The notes beneath the pieces are model-generated. The model saw only the letters and a program-made list of their open reading frames with translations. It was not told where the DNA came from and made no database searches. A stretch of 64,000 bases of DNA from assembly GCA_910579435.1 (NCBI GenBank), contig CAJTVF010000006.1, forward strand, positions 1 to 64,000. Reading direction: 5' to 3'. Below, piece by piece: positions 41,181-49,118 of this stretch; within the stretch, counting starts at the first letter, position 1, and every line of letters starts with the position of its first letter. The translations under genes were made by a program, and so were the position numbers. This stretch comes from an uncultured Oscillibacter sp. GTDB lineage: Bacteria > Bacillota > Clostridia > Oscillospirales > Oscillospiraceae.

Positions 41181-41216
41181 AACTGGACCTAACGAAACCA
41201 GAAGGGAGGGGTCTCC

Positions 41217-41780
41217 ATGATCCTAATTTCCAGCAGCGCGCCCCGAACCGCCGCGCCTCCCGCCGTCCGGGAGGCGGAGCGGCCCGCCGGGGTCCGTTCC
41301 GGATCCGCGCCCGCGTCCCAGCGTCCGCTGAAGCCCGTCCAGGACGAGTACGTCCCGGAGGGAGAGAAGAAGCGGGAGTCCTATGGCCGCTATTGGCTGG
41401 GGAAGGACGAGGACGGCGGACCGAAAATTTACTTCGACAACCCCGAGGCGGCGGAGGACGCCCCCGCGGCCCCCAAGACGGCGGGAGCTCCCGAAGCGGA
41501 GGACCCAGAGAAAGACGAGGAGCCGACGGTCCCGGAGAAAGCCGCCCCGCCGGGCAAAGACCGTAAGGAGGAGAAATGCGCCGGCAATACCGACGCGGTG
41601 GACCGGGAGATCAGGAAGCTGAAGGAAAAAAAGGAAAAGCTGGAGGCCAAGCTCGACCAGGAGACCGATGAAACGAAGCGGGAGAGCCTGGAACGTCAGC
41701 TGGCCCAGGTGGAGAATGAGCTGAGGCAGAAGGACAACGACGCCTACCGCCGCCAGCACACGGTGTTTACGGAGCTCTGA
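41217..41780 (+). CDS. Conserved-looking coiled-coil protein of unknown function
   Basis: A 187-residue cytoplasmic, highly charged protein. ATG 41217 has a GGAGGGG site. The first 45 residues are Pro/Ala-rich; then come the motif GRYWLGKDEDGGPKIYFDNP, an acidic-Pro linker, KCAGNTDAVDREIRKLKEKK and a coiled coil (about 125-175) ending DNDAYRRQHTVF. I recall similar clostridial proteins but no function. It is downstream of R2 copy A and of the second LytTR promoter, so it may belong to the LytTR regulon. Confidence 0.7.
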   Translation: MILISSSAPRTAAPPAVREAERPAGVRSGSAPASQRPLKPVQDEYVPEGEKKRESYGRYWLGKDEDGGPKIYFDNPEAAEDAPAAPKTAGAPEAEDPEKDEEPTVPEKAAPPGKDRKEEKCAGNTDAVDREIRKLKEKKEKLEAKLDQETDETKRESLERQLAQVENELRQKDNDAYRRQHTVFTEL

Positions 41781-41841
41781 TGGATTCCGGCGTGCCGGAA
41801 ACGGAAGAGAACCAGGCCCTTGCGGAAATTTCATACCACGG

Positions 41842-41898
41842 AAAAGCCGGCAAGCTCAGGGCGGAAAAGCGCCCAGGTCAAGAGCTTGCCGGCTTTTC
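41842..41898 (+). terminator. Terminator after the coiled-coil gene
   Basis: AAAAGCCGGCAAGCTC and GAGCTTGCCGGCTTTT, 16 bp perfect, with a 25-base loop. The 300-base gap to the next gene otherwise holds only its promoter. Confidence 0.75.
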
Positions 41899-41961
41899 GG
41901 TTTCCCTTTGGCGCGGCGTTTCCCCCCCAGAAAATACAGGGCCTTGAGGGAAGAGAATATC

Positions 41962-41990
41962 TTGCCAGCGTAAGAAAAAAATGCTATACT
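41962..41990 (+). promoter_or_regulatory. Promoter of the binding-protein/chemoreceptor pair
   Basis: TTGCCA, 17 bp, TATACT; leader of about 90 nt. Confidence 0.7.
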
Positions 41991-42086
41991 ATTGCCGTGT
42001 ACATTAAAGACGCAAATCAACCCCCTGAAACCGGCCGCGCCTCCCGGGCGCATGGCCGCTGAAATCCACCGGAAGGGCCTGACGCT

Positions 42087-43316
42087 ATGAAGAAGTATGT
42101 GTTTCTGCTCCTGTGCCTGGGAGCGCTGCTGCTCCTCCCCGCCTGCAAGGACCAGGCGCCGCCGGAGAGCACCGTCCCGGAGAGGGAGACCGTGGAGCTG
42201 ACCGTCTGGGGCGCGGAGGAGGACGAGGCCCTGCTTCAGGAGGTCTTTGCCTCCTTCCAGTCCCGCTACGCCGGAGAGGCGGACTTCCGCATCACCTTCC
42301 AGCCCGAGAGCGAGTCCCACTGCAAGGACGCGCTGCTGGGAGACCTGGAGGGCGGAGCGGACGTCTTCGCCTTTGCCGATGACCAGGTGGCCGCCCTGGC
42401 CGCCGCCGGGGGGCTGGACCCCATTGAGGACCCCGGCTCCATCCGGGCTGCGAACCTCTCCGCCGCCGTGGAGGCGGCCAGCGTGGACGGCGTGCCCTAC
42501 GCCTACCCCCTGACGGCGGACAATGGCTATTTCCTCTATTATAATAAGGCTTACTTCTCAGAAGAGGACGTCCGGACCCTGGACCGGATGCTGGAGGCTG
42601 CGGCGGAGAGCAGGCGGCTGGTAGTGATGGACTGGTCCTCCGCCTGGTACGTCTACGCCTTCTTTGGAAACACCGGACTGGAGGTGGGGCTGAACGAGGA
42701 CGGCCTTACCAACCACTGCACCTGGAACAGTACCGAGGGCCCCATCGCCGGGGTGGACGTGGCCCGGGCCATGCTGAATGTTGCCGCCAGCCCCGGCTTT
42801 GCAAGCCGGACGGACGAGGAATTCCTGGCGGGCGTCCGGGACGGCTCCGTCATCGCCGGGATCAGCGGCGTGTGGAACGCCGTGGCGGTTCAGGAGGCAT
42901 GGGGCGAAAACGCCGGGGCCGCCAAGCTGCCTACATACACCTGCAAGGGCCGGCAGGTCCAGATGGCCTCCTTTTCCGGCTGCAAGCTCATCGGCGTAAA
43001 CGCCTATTCCCGGCATCCGGAGTGGGCGGCCCGCCTGGCGGAGTGGATCACCAGCGAGGACAACCAGCGTCTCCGCTTCGAGCTCCGGGGCCAGGGCCCC
43101 GCCAACGCCGGCGCCGCAGAATCCCCGGAGGTCCAGGCGGCTCCCGCCATCGCGGCGCTGCTGGCTCAGTCGGAGTTCTCCCAGCTCCAGCGGGTGGGAG
43201 GCAAGTTCTGGGACCCGGTGGCGGAATTCGCCGGGAATATGGCCCGGGGGAACCCCTCCGGCGCGGACCTCCAGGCCCAGCTGGACCACTTGGTGGAGAG
43301 CGTGACGGCCCGGTAG
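42087..43316 (+). CDS. Orphan extracellular solute-binding lipoprotein (MalE-like)
   Basis: A 409-residue family 1 solute-binding lipoprotein. Lipobox LLLPAC near residue 18; then ELTVWGAEEDEALLQEVFAS, ADVFAFADDQVAALAAAGGL, VPYAYPLTADNGYFLYYNKA and AWAARLAEWITSEDNQRLRF-like C-terminal helices (here WAARLAEWITSEDNQ), the maltose/maltodextrin-binding pattern. No ABC permease or ATPase genes lie nearby. The next gene, 37 bp on, is a chemoreceptor, so the protein may present a sugar to it. Confidence 0.87.
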   Translation: MKKYVFLLLCLGALLLLPACKDQAPPESTVPERETVELTVWGAEEDEALLQEVFASFQSRYAGEADFRITFQPESESHCKDALLGDLEGGADVFAFADDQVAALAAAGGLDPIEDPGSIRAANLSAAVEAASVDGVPYAYPLTADNGYFLYYNKAYFSEEDVRTLDRMLEAAAESRRLVVMDWSSAWYVYAFFGNTGLEVGLNEDGLTNHCTWNSTEGPIAGVDVARAMLNVAASPGFASRTDEEFLAGVRDGSVIAGISGVWNAVAVQEAWGENAGAAKLPTYTCKGRQVQMASFSGCKLIGVNAYSRHPEWAARLAEWITSEDNQRLRFELRGQGPANAGAAESPEVQAAPAIAALLAQSEFSQLQRVGGKFWDPVAEFAGNMARGNPSGADLQAQLDHLVESVTAR

Positions 43317-43353
43317 GCGACGGGATTCCAATTACGTTTCGGAGGGAAGACCT

Positions 43354-44934
43354 ATGAAAGGAAAGCTGCAGCAGCGCCTGATCCTGCCCATTGTCCTGCT
43401 GGGACTGGTGACGCTGTTATCCAATGTCCTGGCGGTATTCAGCATCCACAATGTCCACGCCAACGCCGGGATCATTGTGGACGAGTACATGGTCAGCGAG
43501 GCGAAGCTGGAGGACATCCGGCGGTCCATCATGGACGTCCACCGCCTGGCCCTCAGCCACATTGTGGCGGCGGACCACGCCACCATGATCCGCCTGGTGC
43601 AGGAGATTAAGGCGGAGGAGGCGGAGCTGGACGGGAAGCTGGCGGACTACGAGCCCTTTGTCCCGGAGGACGAGGCGGCGGTGTACCGGGCACTGCTGGA
43701 GGATTACGATGCCTTCAAGCACGCCCTGGTCTACCTGGTCTGTGCCAGCGCCGACAGCAAGACCCAGGAGGCCTATACCATGGCCAACGGGGACGTGGCC
43801 GCCCGCAGCGAGGCGGCGGAGGCGGGCATCAACACCCTCTCCGACTCCGTGTCCGCCCGGGCGGAGGCGGCCCGGGGCCGGCTCTTCTGGGTGTATGTCA
43901 TCTCCCTGGCGGTCAGCGCCGGGACCCTGATTGCGGGGGTGCTCCTGGTATGGGCGGCCCTGCGGATCATCCAGAAATACGTCATGGCCCCTATCCGGGG
44001 AGCCATGGGCACGCTCCAGGACAGCTCTCAGCGCATCAGCGGCGTGGTGGGAGAGGTCCGGAAGCGGACCCGGACCTCCAGCGGCAGCGCCCGGGACCTC
44101 TCGGGCCTGACGGAGCAGCTCTCCGCCGCCCTGGAGGAGATTGCCGGGAGCACCGCCTCCATCACGGCCAGCGCCTCCGGCACCCAGGAGGACGCGGTGC
44201 GCATGGCGGAGGACTGCGCGTCCATCACGGCCTACTCTGTGGCGATGCGGGAGCGGGCGGAGGAGATGGAGCGCTCCGCCCAGGCGGAGATGGAGGACGT
44301 CCGGACCCGGACGGAGGAGATCATGGCCGTCCTGGACCGGGCCATCGAAAAGAGCCGGAGCGTGGACCGCATCGGCGCCCTGACCAAGGACATCCTGTCC
44401 ATCTCCTCCTCGACGGACCTCATTGCTATCAACGCCTCCGTGGAGGCGACCCGGGCCGGGGAGGCGGGGAAGGGCTTCGCCGTAGTGGCCCGGGAGATCC
44501 GCCGCCTGGCGGACTCCTGCGCGGAGACCGCCAGCCATATCCAGGAGGTCAGCGGCGTGGTCACCGGCGCGGTGGACTATCTCTCCGGCAGCGCCCGGGA
44601 GCTGGCGGAATACCTGGGCCGGGCCCTTCAGGTCCAGCTGGAGCAGTCCGTCCAGTCCGGGCGGCAGTACCGGGACGACGCCGCCTATATAGAAGGGGCC
44701 ATGGCCACGTTCAATGATCAGGCGGGCCGGCTCCGGGAATCCATGGAGGACGTGGCCTCTTCCATTTCCAGCATTTCCAGCGCGGTGGAAGAAGCGGTTG
44801 CCGGCGTCACCGGCGTGGCGGACAGCTCCCAGGCCCTGGCAAGCGATATGGCGGGCATTACCTCCGGCATGGACACGAACCAGGAGATTGTAGGCGAGCT
44901 GCAAAAGCAGGTGGACGTATTCGCGAACCTGTAG
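43354..44934 (+). CDS. Methyl-accepting chemotaxis protein
   Basis: A 526-residue chemoreceptor. One N-terminal membrane helix (about 9-30), a four-helix-bundle periplasmic-type sensor (35-185) and a second helix (about 190-212) lead to the cytoplasmic signalling hairpin. The tip is recognisable as LIAINASVEATRAGEAGKGF and VVAREIRRLADSCAETASHI but deviates from the usual NLLALNAAIEAARAGE. A HAMP is weak (RIIQKYVMAPI). Co-transcribed with the solute-binding lipoprotein. No other chemotaxis gene lies in the window. Confidence 0.9.
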   Translation: MKGKLQQRLILPIVLLGLVTLLSNVLAVFSIHNVHANAGIIVDEYMVSEAKLEDIRRSIMDVHRLALSHIVAADHATMIRLVQEIKAEEAELDGKLADYEPFVPEDEAAVYRALLEDYDAFKHALVYLVCASADSKTQEAYTMANGDVAARSEAAEAGINTLSDSVSARAEAARGRLFWVYVISLAVSAGTLIAGVLLVWAALRIIQKYVMAPIRGAMGTLQDSSQRISGVVGEVRKRTRTSSGSARDLSGLTEQLSAALEEIAGSTASITASASGTQEDAVRMAEDCASITAYSVAMRERAEEMERSAQAEMEDVRTRTEEIMAVLDRAIEKSRSVDRIGALTKDILSISSSTDLIAINASVEATRAGEAGKGFAVVAREIRRLADSCAETASHIQEVSGVVTGAVDYLSGSARELAEYLGRALQVQLEQSVQSGRQYRDDAAYIEGAMATFNDQAGRLRESMEDVASSISSISSAVEEAVAGVTGVADSSQALASDMAGITSGMDTNQEIVGELQKQVDVFANL

Positions 44935-44952
44935 GAGGGCTTCAAAAGAGAA

Positions 44953-44986
44953 AAAGGGCGGCGGACGTCAAGCGTCCGCCGCCTTT
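44953..44986 (+). terminator. Terminator after the chemoreceptor gene
   Basis: AAAGGGCGGCGGACG / CGTCCGCCGCCTTT with one bulge, loop TCAAG. It abuts repeat R3. Confidence 0.75.
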
Positions 44987-45147
44987 AGAACCTGTATGCA
45001 CAACCGTTGAACGCTGCCTGGCCGGTCTTTTTCCCGGCATACCGCGCCGATTTCCCTTGCCATACGTCAGTATGGCTGCGGAAACTCCTTGTCTGCCGGG
45101 AAAAATCCTCGTCCATCCGGCATCCCTCGGTTATGAATACAGGTTCT
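44987..45147. repeat. R3, 161-bp near-palindromic element
   Basis: The ends are AGAACCTGTATGCACAACCG and CGGTTATGAATACAGGTTCT, inverted repeats matching at 18 of 20 positions. A central CCATAC-GTCA-GTATGG hairpin lies midway and more pairing (CCCGGCA/TGCCGGG) between. No coding. It lies between the chemoreceptor terminator and the DUF1622 gene. Only one copy is seen in the window. Confidence 0.75.
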
Positions 45148-45196
45148 TATTTCCGCATGGAAAAGGGGAGAAGAACCGGGCCGGGAGTTTCGGCCG

Positions 45197-45577
45197 TCAC
45201 AGCCTGGGGGCCGTCTCGGTCAAGGCGGCTTCCTCGTGTCCGGCGGCCTCGTCCATCCGGGCCTCCTCGTTTTTGATTTCCCAGTGGATAATCAGGGTCA
45301 GCGCCCCCCTGAGCAGAATGACCAGCCCCAGGGTCAGAAGCTCGCTCATTTCCCGGACCAGTACCGTCCGGAGCACCTCGCCCCCCAGCTTGAACTCCAG
45401 CGCCAGGGAGATGCCCTGAGCCAGATACAGGCGGACGTGGGGCTTGTGCTTTACGCAGCCGATCATGCTCTTCACCGCCGTTACCAGCAGGACGGCGACG
45501 CCAGCGCACTCCAGCAGCAGCACGCCGTATTGGACGGCCAACTGAAAGACCGCTTCGATTTGGTGGAGCAGTGCCAT
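45197..45577 (-). CDS. DUF1622 membrane protein
   Basis: A 126-residue membrane protein with two or three helices. Family pattern: LLLECAGVAVLLVTAVKSMI, RLYLAQGISLALEFKLGGEV, RTVLVREMSELLTLGLVILL and the terminal ALTLIIHWEIKNEE. DUF1622 has no assigned function. A GGAGGTTTCC site precedes the ATG. A charged C-terminal tail of about 20 residues follows the domain. Confidence 0.87.
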   Translation of the reverse strand: MALLHQIEAVFQLAVQYGVLLLECAGVAVLLVTAVKSMIGCVKHKPHVRLYLAQGISLALEFKLGGEVLRTVLVREMSELLTLGLVILLRGALTLIIHWEIKNEEARMDEAAGHEEAALTETAPRL

Positions 45578-45653
45578 AAGCGGAAACCTCCTTCAAGGGC
45601 GTGTGTTTGAAAACGCGGATGGGGCCGGAGGCCCCTTGAGCCTGGAAAGACGG

Positions 45654-46109
45654 TTATTTCCGCCCCAGCTCCCGCCGGACGGCCTTGGTCAGAAGCTCCT
45701 GCCCCTCGGGGGAGCGGAGGGCCTCCAGCGCCGCGTCCCGCATCAGGGCCTGGAAGGAGGGGCTTTTCAGCAGCGCGCCGAAGACCGCGCCGTCCTCCTG
45801 CACCGCTGCCGGGCGGGGCTTCTTTTGAGCGGGGGGAGCCGCCGGGGCCCGGACCGGCTCCTCCTCCGGCACGCCCCCGGCCAGCCAGCCGTCCCCTTCG
45901 GCAGGGTCGTCGCTCTCGCCCCGGAGATAGGGAAGGGTGACGCCGAAATAGTCCGCCAGCTTCCGCTGCTGGTCCTGAGTGGGCGTCTGGCGCCCGGACT
46001 CGAACTTCTCTATGGCCGTCCTGGGAAAGCCCAGGGCGGCGGAGAGGGCGGGGCAGCTGAGGCCCCGCCCCGTGCGAAGCGCCCCCAGGCGCTGCGCCAT
46101 GGTTACCAT
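45654..46109 (-). CDS. XRE-family transcriptional regulator
   Basis: A 151-residue DNA-binding protein. ATG 46109 has GGAGG 8 nt upstream. The helix-turn-helix occupies residues 5-60 (QRLGALRTGRGLSCPALSAA, TAIEKFESGRQTPTQDQQRK, DYFGVTLPYLRGE). A Pro/Ala linker leads to a C-terminal helical segment (VFGALLKSPSFQALMRDAAL) likely used for oligomerisation. Target unknown. Confidence 0.85.
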   Translation of the reverse strand: MVTMAQRLGALRTGRGLSCPALSAALGFPRTAIEKFESGRQTPTQDQQRKLADYFGVTLPYLRGESDDPAEGDGWLAGGVPEEEPVRAPAAPPAQKKPRPAAVQEDGAVFGALLKSPSFQALMRDAALEALRSPEGQELLTKAVRRELGRK

Positions 46110-46127
46110 AGTGAAAACCTCCATTGG

Positions 46128-46149
46128 AAAAGCGGCTTTTGCCGCTTTT
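46128..46149 (-). terminator. Terminator of nrdDG
   Basis: AAAAGCGGC/GCCGCTTTT with loop TTTT, 12 bp past the nrdG stop. Confidence 0.65.
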
Positions 46150-46160
46150 CGGGTCTTGTG

Positions 46161-46685
46161 TTACCGCTCCGGCAGGAGAACCAGTTCCCTGGCCCGCCGG
46201 GTGGCGTTCAGGTCGATGAGGCGCTGATTGGAGCTGCCCCGGAAGCGGAGGGAGATGTCCTTCAGCGCCTCCACGAAACGTCCGTCCACCAGCACGTCCA
46301 GAAGGGACAGCAGCTCCTCCGTGGCCTCGCAGCGGGGATAGCTTCCCTCCGTCAGCAGCTCCTCGTAGGTGAAGCCGCTGAACGCCCAGATGTTCTTTTC
46401 CGGGTACGCCGCCCGCACCTTTCGCAGGAAGGGGAGGAGTGCCCGCTGGTTTTCCGGTTCAAAGGGCTCGCCGCCCAAAACCGTCAGGCCGCTGACATAG
46501 CTGGGGGAGAGGAGGGCGAGAATCCGGTCCTCCGTCTCCTCAGTAAAGGGCCGGCCGTAGTCAAAGGCCCAGGTCTGGGGCTGGAAGCAGTGCTCGCAGT
46601 GGTTGGTGCAGCCGGAGACGAAGAGGCTGACCCGGACGCCCTCGCCGTTGGCAACGTCGCAGTCTTTGATTTCTCCGTAATACAT
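46161..46685 (-). CDS. nrdG: Anaerobic ribonucleotide reductase activating enzyme
   Basis: A 174-residue radical-SAM enzyme that installs the glycyl radical on NrdD. It starts MYYGEIKDCDVANGEGVRVS; the iron-sulfur cysteines are in SGCTNHCEHCFQPQTW (CxxxCxxC), then TVLGGEPFEPENQ and NIWAFSGFTYEEL. Length is normal. It starts 5 bp after the nrdD stop. Confidence 0.94.
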   Translation of the reverse strand: MYYGEIKDCDVANGEGVRVSLFVSGCTNHCEHCFQPQTWAFDYGRPFTEETEDRILALLSPSYVSGLTVLGGEPFEPENQRALLPFLRKVRAAYPEKNIWAFSGFTYEELLTEGSYPRCEATEELLSLLDVLVDGRFVEALKDISLRFRGSSNQRLIDLNATRRARELVLLPER

Positions 46686-46690
46686 GGCCC

Positions 46691-48868
46691 TTACAGGTGC
46701 AGCACCCGGTCCCGGATCTCCTGGGTCCGGCCCTGGTTCCAGTACTGGGTCCCGATATAGCCGCAGGTCCGGCGGGCCACGTTCATCTTGTCCTGGTCCG
46801 TGTTTCCGCACTTGGGGCACTTCCAGACCAGCTTGCCGTGCTCCTCCTCGATTCGGATTTCCCCGTCCCAGCCGCAGACCTGGCAGTAGTCGCTCTTGGT
46901 GTTCAGCTCGGCGTAGATGATGTTGTCATAGATGAATTTCATCACCTGGAGCACCGCTTCCAGGTTGTTCTGCATGTCCGGCACTTCCACATAGCTGATG
47001 GCGCCGCCGGGGGACAGGTGCTGGAACTGGGCCTCGAACTTCAGCTTGTCAAAGGCGTTGATCTGCTCCGTCACATGGACGTGGTAGGAGTTTGTAATAT
47101 AGCCCTTGTCGTTGATGCCCTCCACAATGCCGAAGCGGCGCTGGAGGCACTTGGCGAACTTGTAGGTAGTGGACTCCAGGGGGGTGCCGTAGAGGCTGAA
47201 ATCGATGTTGTGCTCCGCCTTCCACTTCCGGCAGGCGGCGTTCATGGTTTCCATGATCTCCAGGGCGAAGGGGGTGGCGGAGGGGTCCGTGTGGCTCTTG
47301 CCGGTCATGTACTTCACGCACTCGTAAAGCCCGGCGTAGCCCAGGGAGATGGTGGAGTAGCCGCCGTAGAGCAGCTTGTCGATGGGCTCGCCCTTCTTGA
47401 GCCGGGCGCAGGCGCCGTACTGCCACAAAATGGGGGCCACGTCGGAGGGGGTGCCCAGCAGCCGCTCATGGCGGCACATCAGCGCCCGGTGGCACAGCTC
47501 CAGCCGCTCGTGGAAGATTTCCCAGAATTTTTCGGTATTCCCGCCGGAGCTCAGGGCCACGTCCGGGAGGTTGATGGTCACCACGCCCTGGTTGAACCGC
47601 CCGTAGTACTTGGGCTTCCCGGTCTCCGGGTCCACGTAGGGCGTCAGGAAGCTGCGGCAGCCCATGCAGGTGTAGCAGTGGCCCTCGCCGTTCTTGTCCA
47701 CCTTCAGCTCCAGCATCTTCTTCTCGGAGATATAGTCCGGGACCATCCGCTTGGCGGTGCATTTCGCCGCCAGCTTCGTGAGGTACCAGTAGGGGGAGTC
47801 CTCGTGGATGTTGTCCTCCTCCAGCACGTAGATGAGCTTGGGGAAGGCGGGGGTAATCCACACGCCGTCCTCGTTCTTCACGCCCTCGTAACGCTGCTCC
47901 AGGGTCTCCTCGATGATAAGGGCCAGGTCCTTGCGCTCCTGGTCGTTCTTGGCCTCGCCGAGATACATGAAGACCGTGACGAAGGGGGCCTGCCCGTTGG
48001 TGGTCAGCAGGGTCAGCACCTGGTACTGGATGGTCTGGACGCCGCCCCGGACCTCCTCCCGGAGGCGGGTCTCCACCAGCTTGGAGAGGCTGTCCTCGTC
48101 CAGGATAACGCCGATTTCCTTCAGCTCCTTTTCCACAATGACCCGGAGCTTTTTCCGGCTCACGTCCACGAAGGGGGCCAGGTGGGCCAGGGAGATAGAC
48201 TGGCCGCCGTATTGGTTGGAAGCCACCTGGGCCACGATCTGGGTGGCGATGTTGCAGGCGGTGGCGAAGCTGTGGGGCCGCTCAATGAGGGTCCCGGTGA
48301 TGACGGTGCCGTTTTGCAGCATGTCCTCCAGGTTCACCAGGTCGCAGTTGTGCATGTGCTGGGCGAAGTAGTCGGAGTCGTGGAAGTGGATGATGCCCTC
48401 TTGATGGGCCTCCACGATCTCCTTGGGCAGCAGCAGCCGCTCGCTGAGGTCCCGGGAGACCTCGCCGGCCATGTAGTCCCGCTGGGTGGAGTTCACCACC
48501 GGGTTTTTGTTGGAGTTTTCCTGCTTGGCCTCCTCGTTGCAGCACTCAATGAGGCTGAGGATGCGGTCGTCCGTGGTGTTGCTCCGGCGGACCAGGGAGC
48601 GGGTATAGCGGTAGGTGACGTAGCTCTTCGCCACCTCGAAGGCCCCGTGGGCCATGATCTGGTATTCCACCAGGTCCTGAATTTCCTCTACGCCAGGGGA
48701 ACGGCCCAGCTCCCTGCACGCCAGCTCCACGGATTCCGTGATCCGCTGGACCTGGGTGGAGGTCATGCGCTTTTCCGCGTCGATGCTCTCGTTGGCTCTG
48801 GTAATGGCTGACAGAATTTTGCTGACGTCAAACGAGACCTCGGTGCCGTTTCTCTTGATAACTTTCAT
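46691..48868 (-). CDS. nrdD: Anaerobic ribonucleoside-triphosphate reductase (class III)
   Basis: A 725-residue glycyl-radical enzyme making deoxynucleotides without oxygen. An ATP-cone (1-90: MKVIKRNGTEVSFDVSKI) is followed by the catalytic barrel with YTCMGCRSFLTPYVD and SLGYAGLYECVKYMTG. The C-terminus has a zinc site (YCQVCGWDG and WKCPKCGN) and the glycyl radical in RRTCGYIGTQYWNQ. ATG 48868 follows AGGGGGA. Two NrdR boxes lie upstream. Confidence 0.95.
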   Translation of the reverse strand: MKVIKRNGTEVSFDVSKILSAITRANESIDAEKRMTSTQVQRITESVELACRELGRSPGVEEIQDLVEYQIMAHGAFEVAKSYVTYRYTRSLVRRSNTTDDRILSLIECCNEEAKQENSNKNPVVNSTQRDYMAGEVSRDLSERLLLPKEIVEAHQEGIIHFHDSDYFAQHMHNCDLVNLEDMLQNGTVITGTLIERPHSFATACNIATQIVAQVASNQYGGQSISLAHLAPFVDVSRKKLRVIVEKELKEIGVILDEDSLSKLVETRLREEVRGGVQTIQYQVLTLLTTNGQAPFVTVFMYLGEAKNDQERKDLALIIEETLEQRYEGVKNEDGVWITPAFPKLIYVLEEDNIHEDSPYWYLTKLAAKCTAKRMVPDYISEKKMLELKVDKNGEGHCYTCMGCRSFLTPYVDPETGKPKYYGRFNQGVVTINLPDVALSSGGNTEKFWEIFHERLELCHRALMCRHERLLGTPSDVAPILWQYGACARLKKGEPIDKLLYGGYSTISLGYAGLYECVKYMTGKSHTDPSATPFALEIMETMNAACRKWKAEHNIDFSLYGTPLESTTYKFAKCLQRRFGIVEGINDKGYITNSYHVHVTEQINAFDKLKFEAQFQHLSPGGAISYVEVPDMQNNLEAVLQVMKFIYDNIIYAELNTKSDYCQVCGWDGEIRIEEEHGKLVWKCPKCGNTDQDKMNVARRTCGYIGTQYWNQGRTQEIRDRVLHL

Positions 48869-48887
48869 TTGTATCCCCCTAGCAGTA

Positions 48888-48893
48888 ATTATA
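48888..48893 (-). promoter_or_regulatory. -10 box of nrdDG
   Basis: A consensus TATAAT on the minus strand, 20 nt before the ATG; no good -35 is visible (GTACAC at 17 bp), suggesting the promoter depends on the palindrome GTAATCGT-GTGT-ACGATTAC at 48903-48922 or is weak. Confidence 0.5.
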
Positions 48894-48921
48894 CCCGCAG
48901 TAGTAATCGTGTGTACGATTA

Positions 48922-48969
48922 CCACAATACTTTGGCAATGGGGCGAGTATATCACACAAGATATAGGGG
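48922..48969 (-). promoter_or_regulatory. Paired NrdR boxes upstream of nrdDG
   Basis: Two imperfect copies of the NrdR box (consensus ACACWATATATWGTGT) lie at 48954-48969 (CCCCTATATCTTGTGT on the minus strand, 12 of 16) and 48922-48937 (TGCCAAAGTATTGTGG, about 10 of 16). Their starts are 32 bp apart, three helical turns, as expected for NrdR repression of ribonucleotide reductase genes. Confidence 0.7.
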
Positions 48970-49118
48970 GCGCAAGTGTTTTTTGCGACTTTTCGGGAAA
49001 AATTTAGGGGAGCGGAAGGGTAAAAAAACAGCAACGTCAGGAGCGGCAAGGGTTTGGCTGGGTTTGGGAATAACTTCCATAAAATACATACAGAAGTCCC
49101 CCGCCCCGGAGGGGGCCG

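Noticed and set aside
45007-45276. 89-codon frame in R3
   Set aside because: It lies mostly in a near-palindromic repeat and antisense to the DUF1622 gene, without a ribosome site.
46697-48811. 704-codon plus-strand frame
   Set aside because: Antisense of nrdD; no homology or ribosome site.
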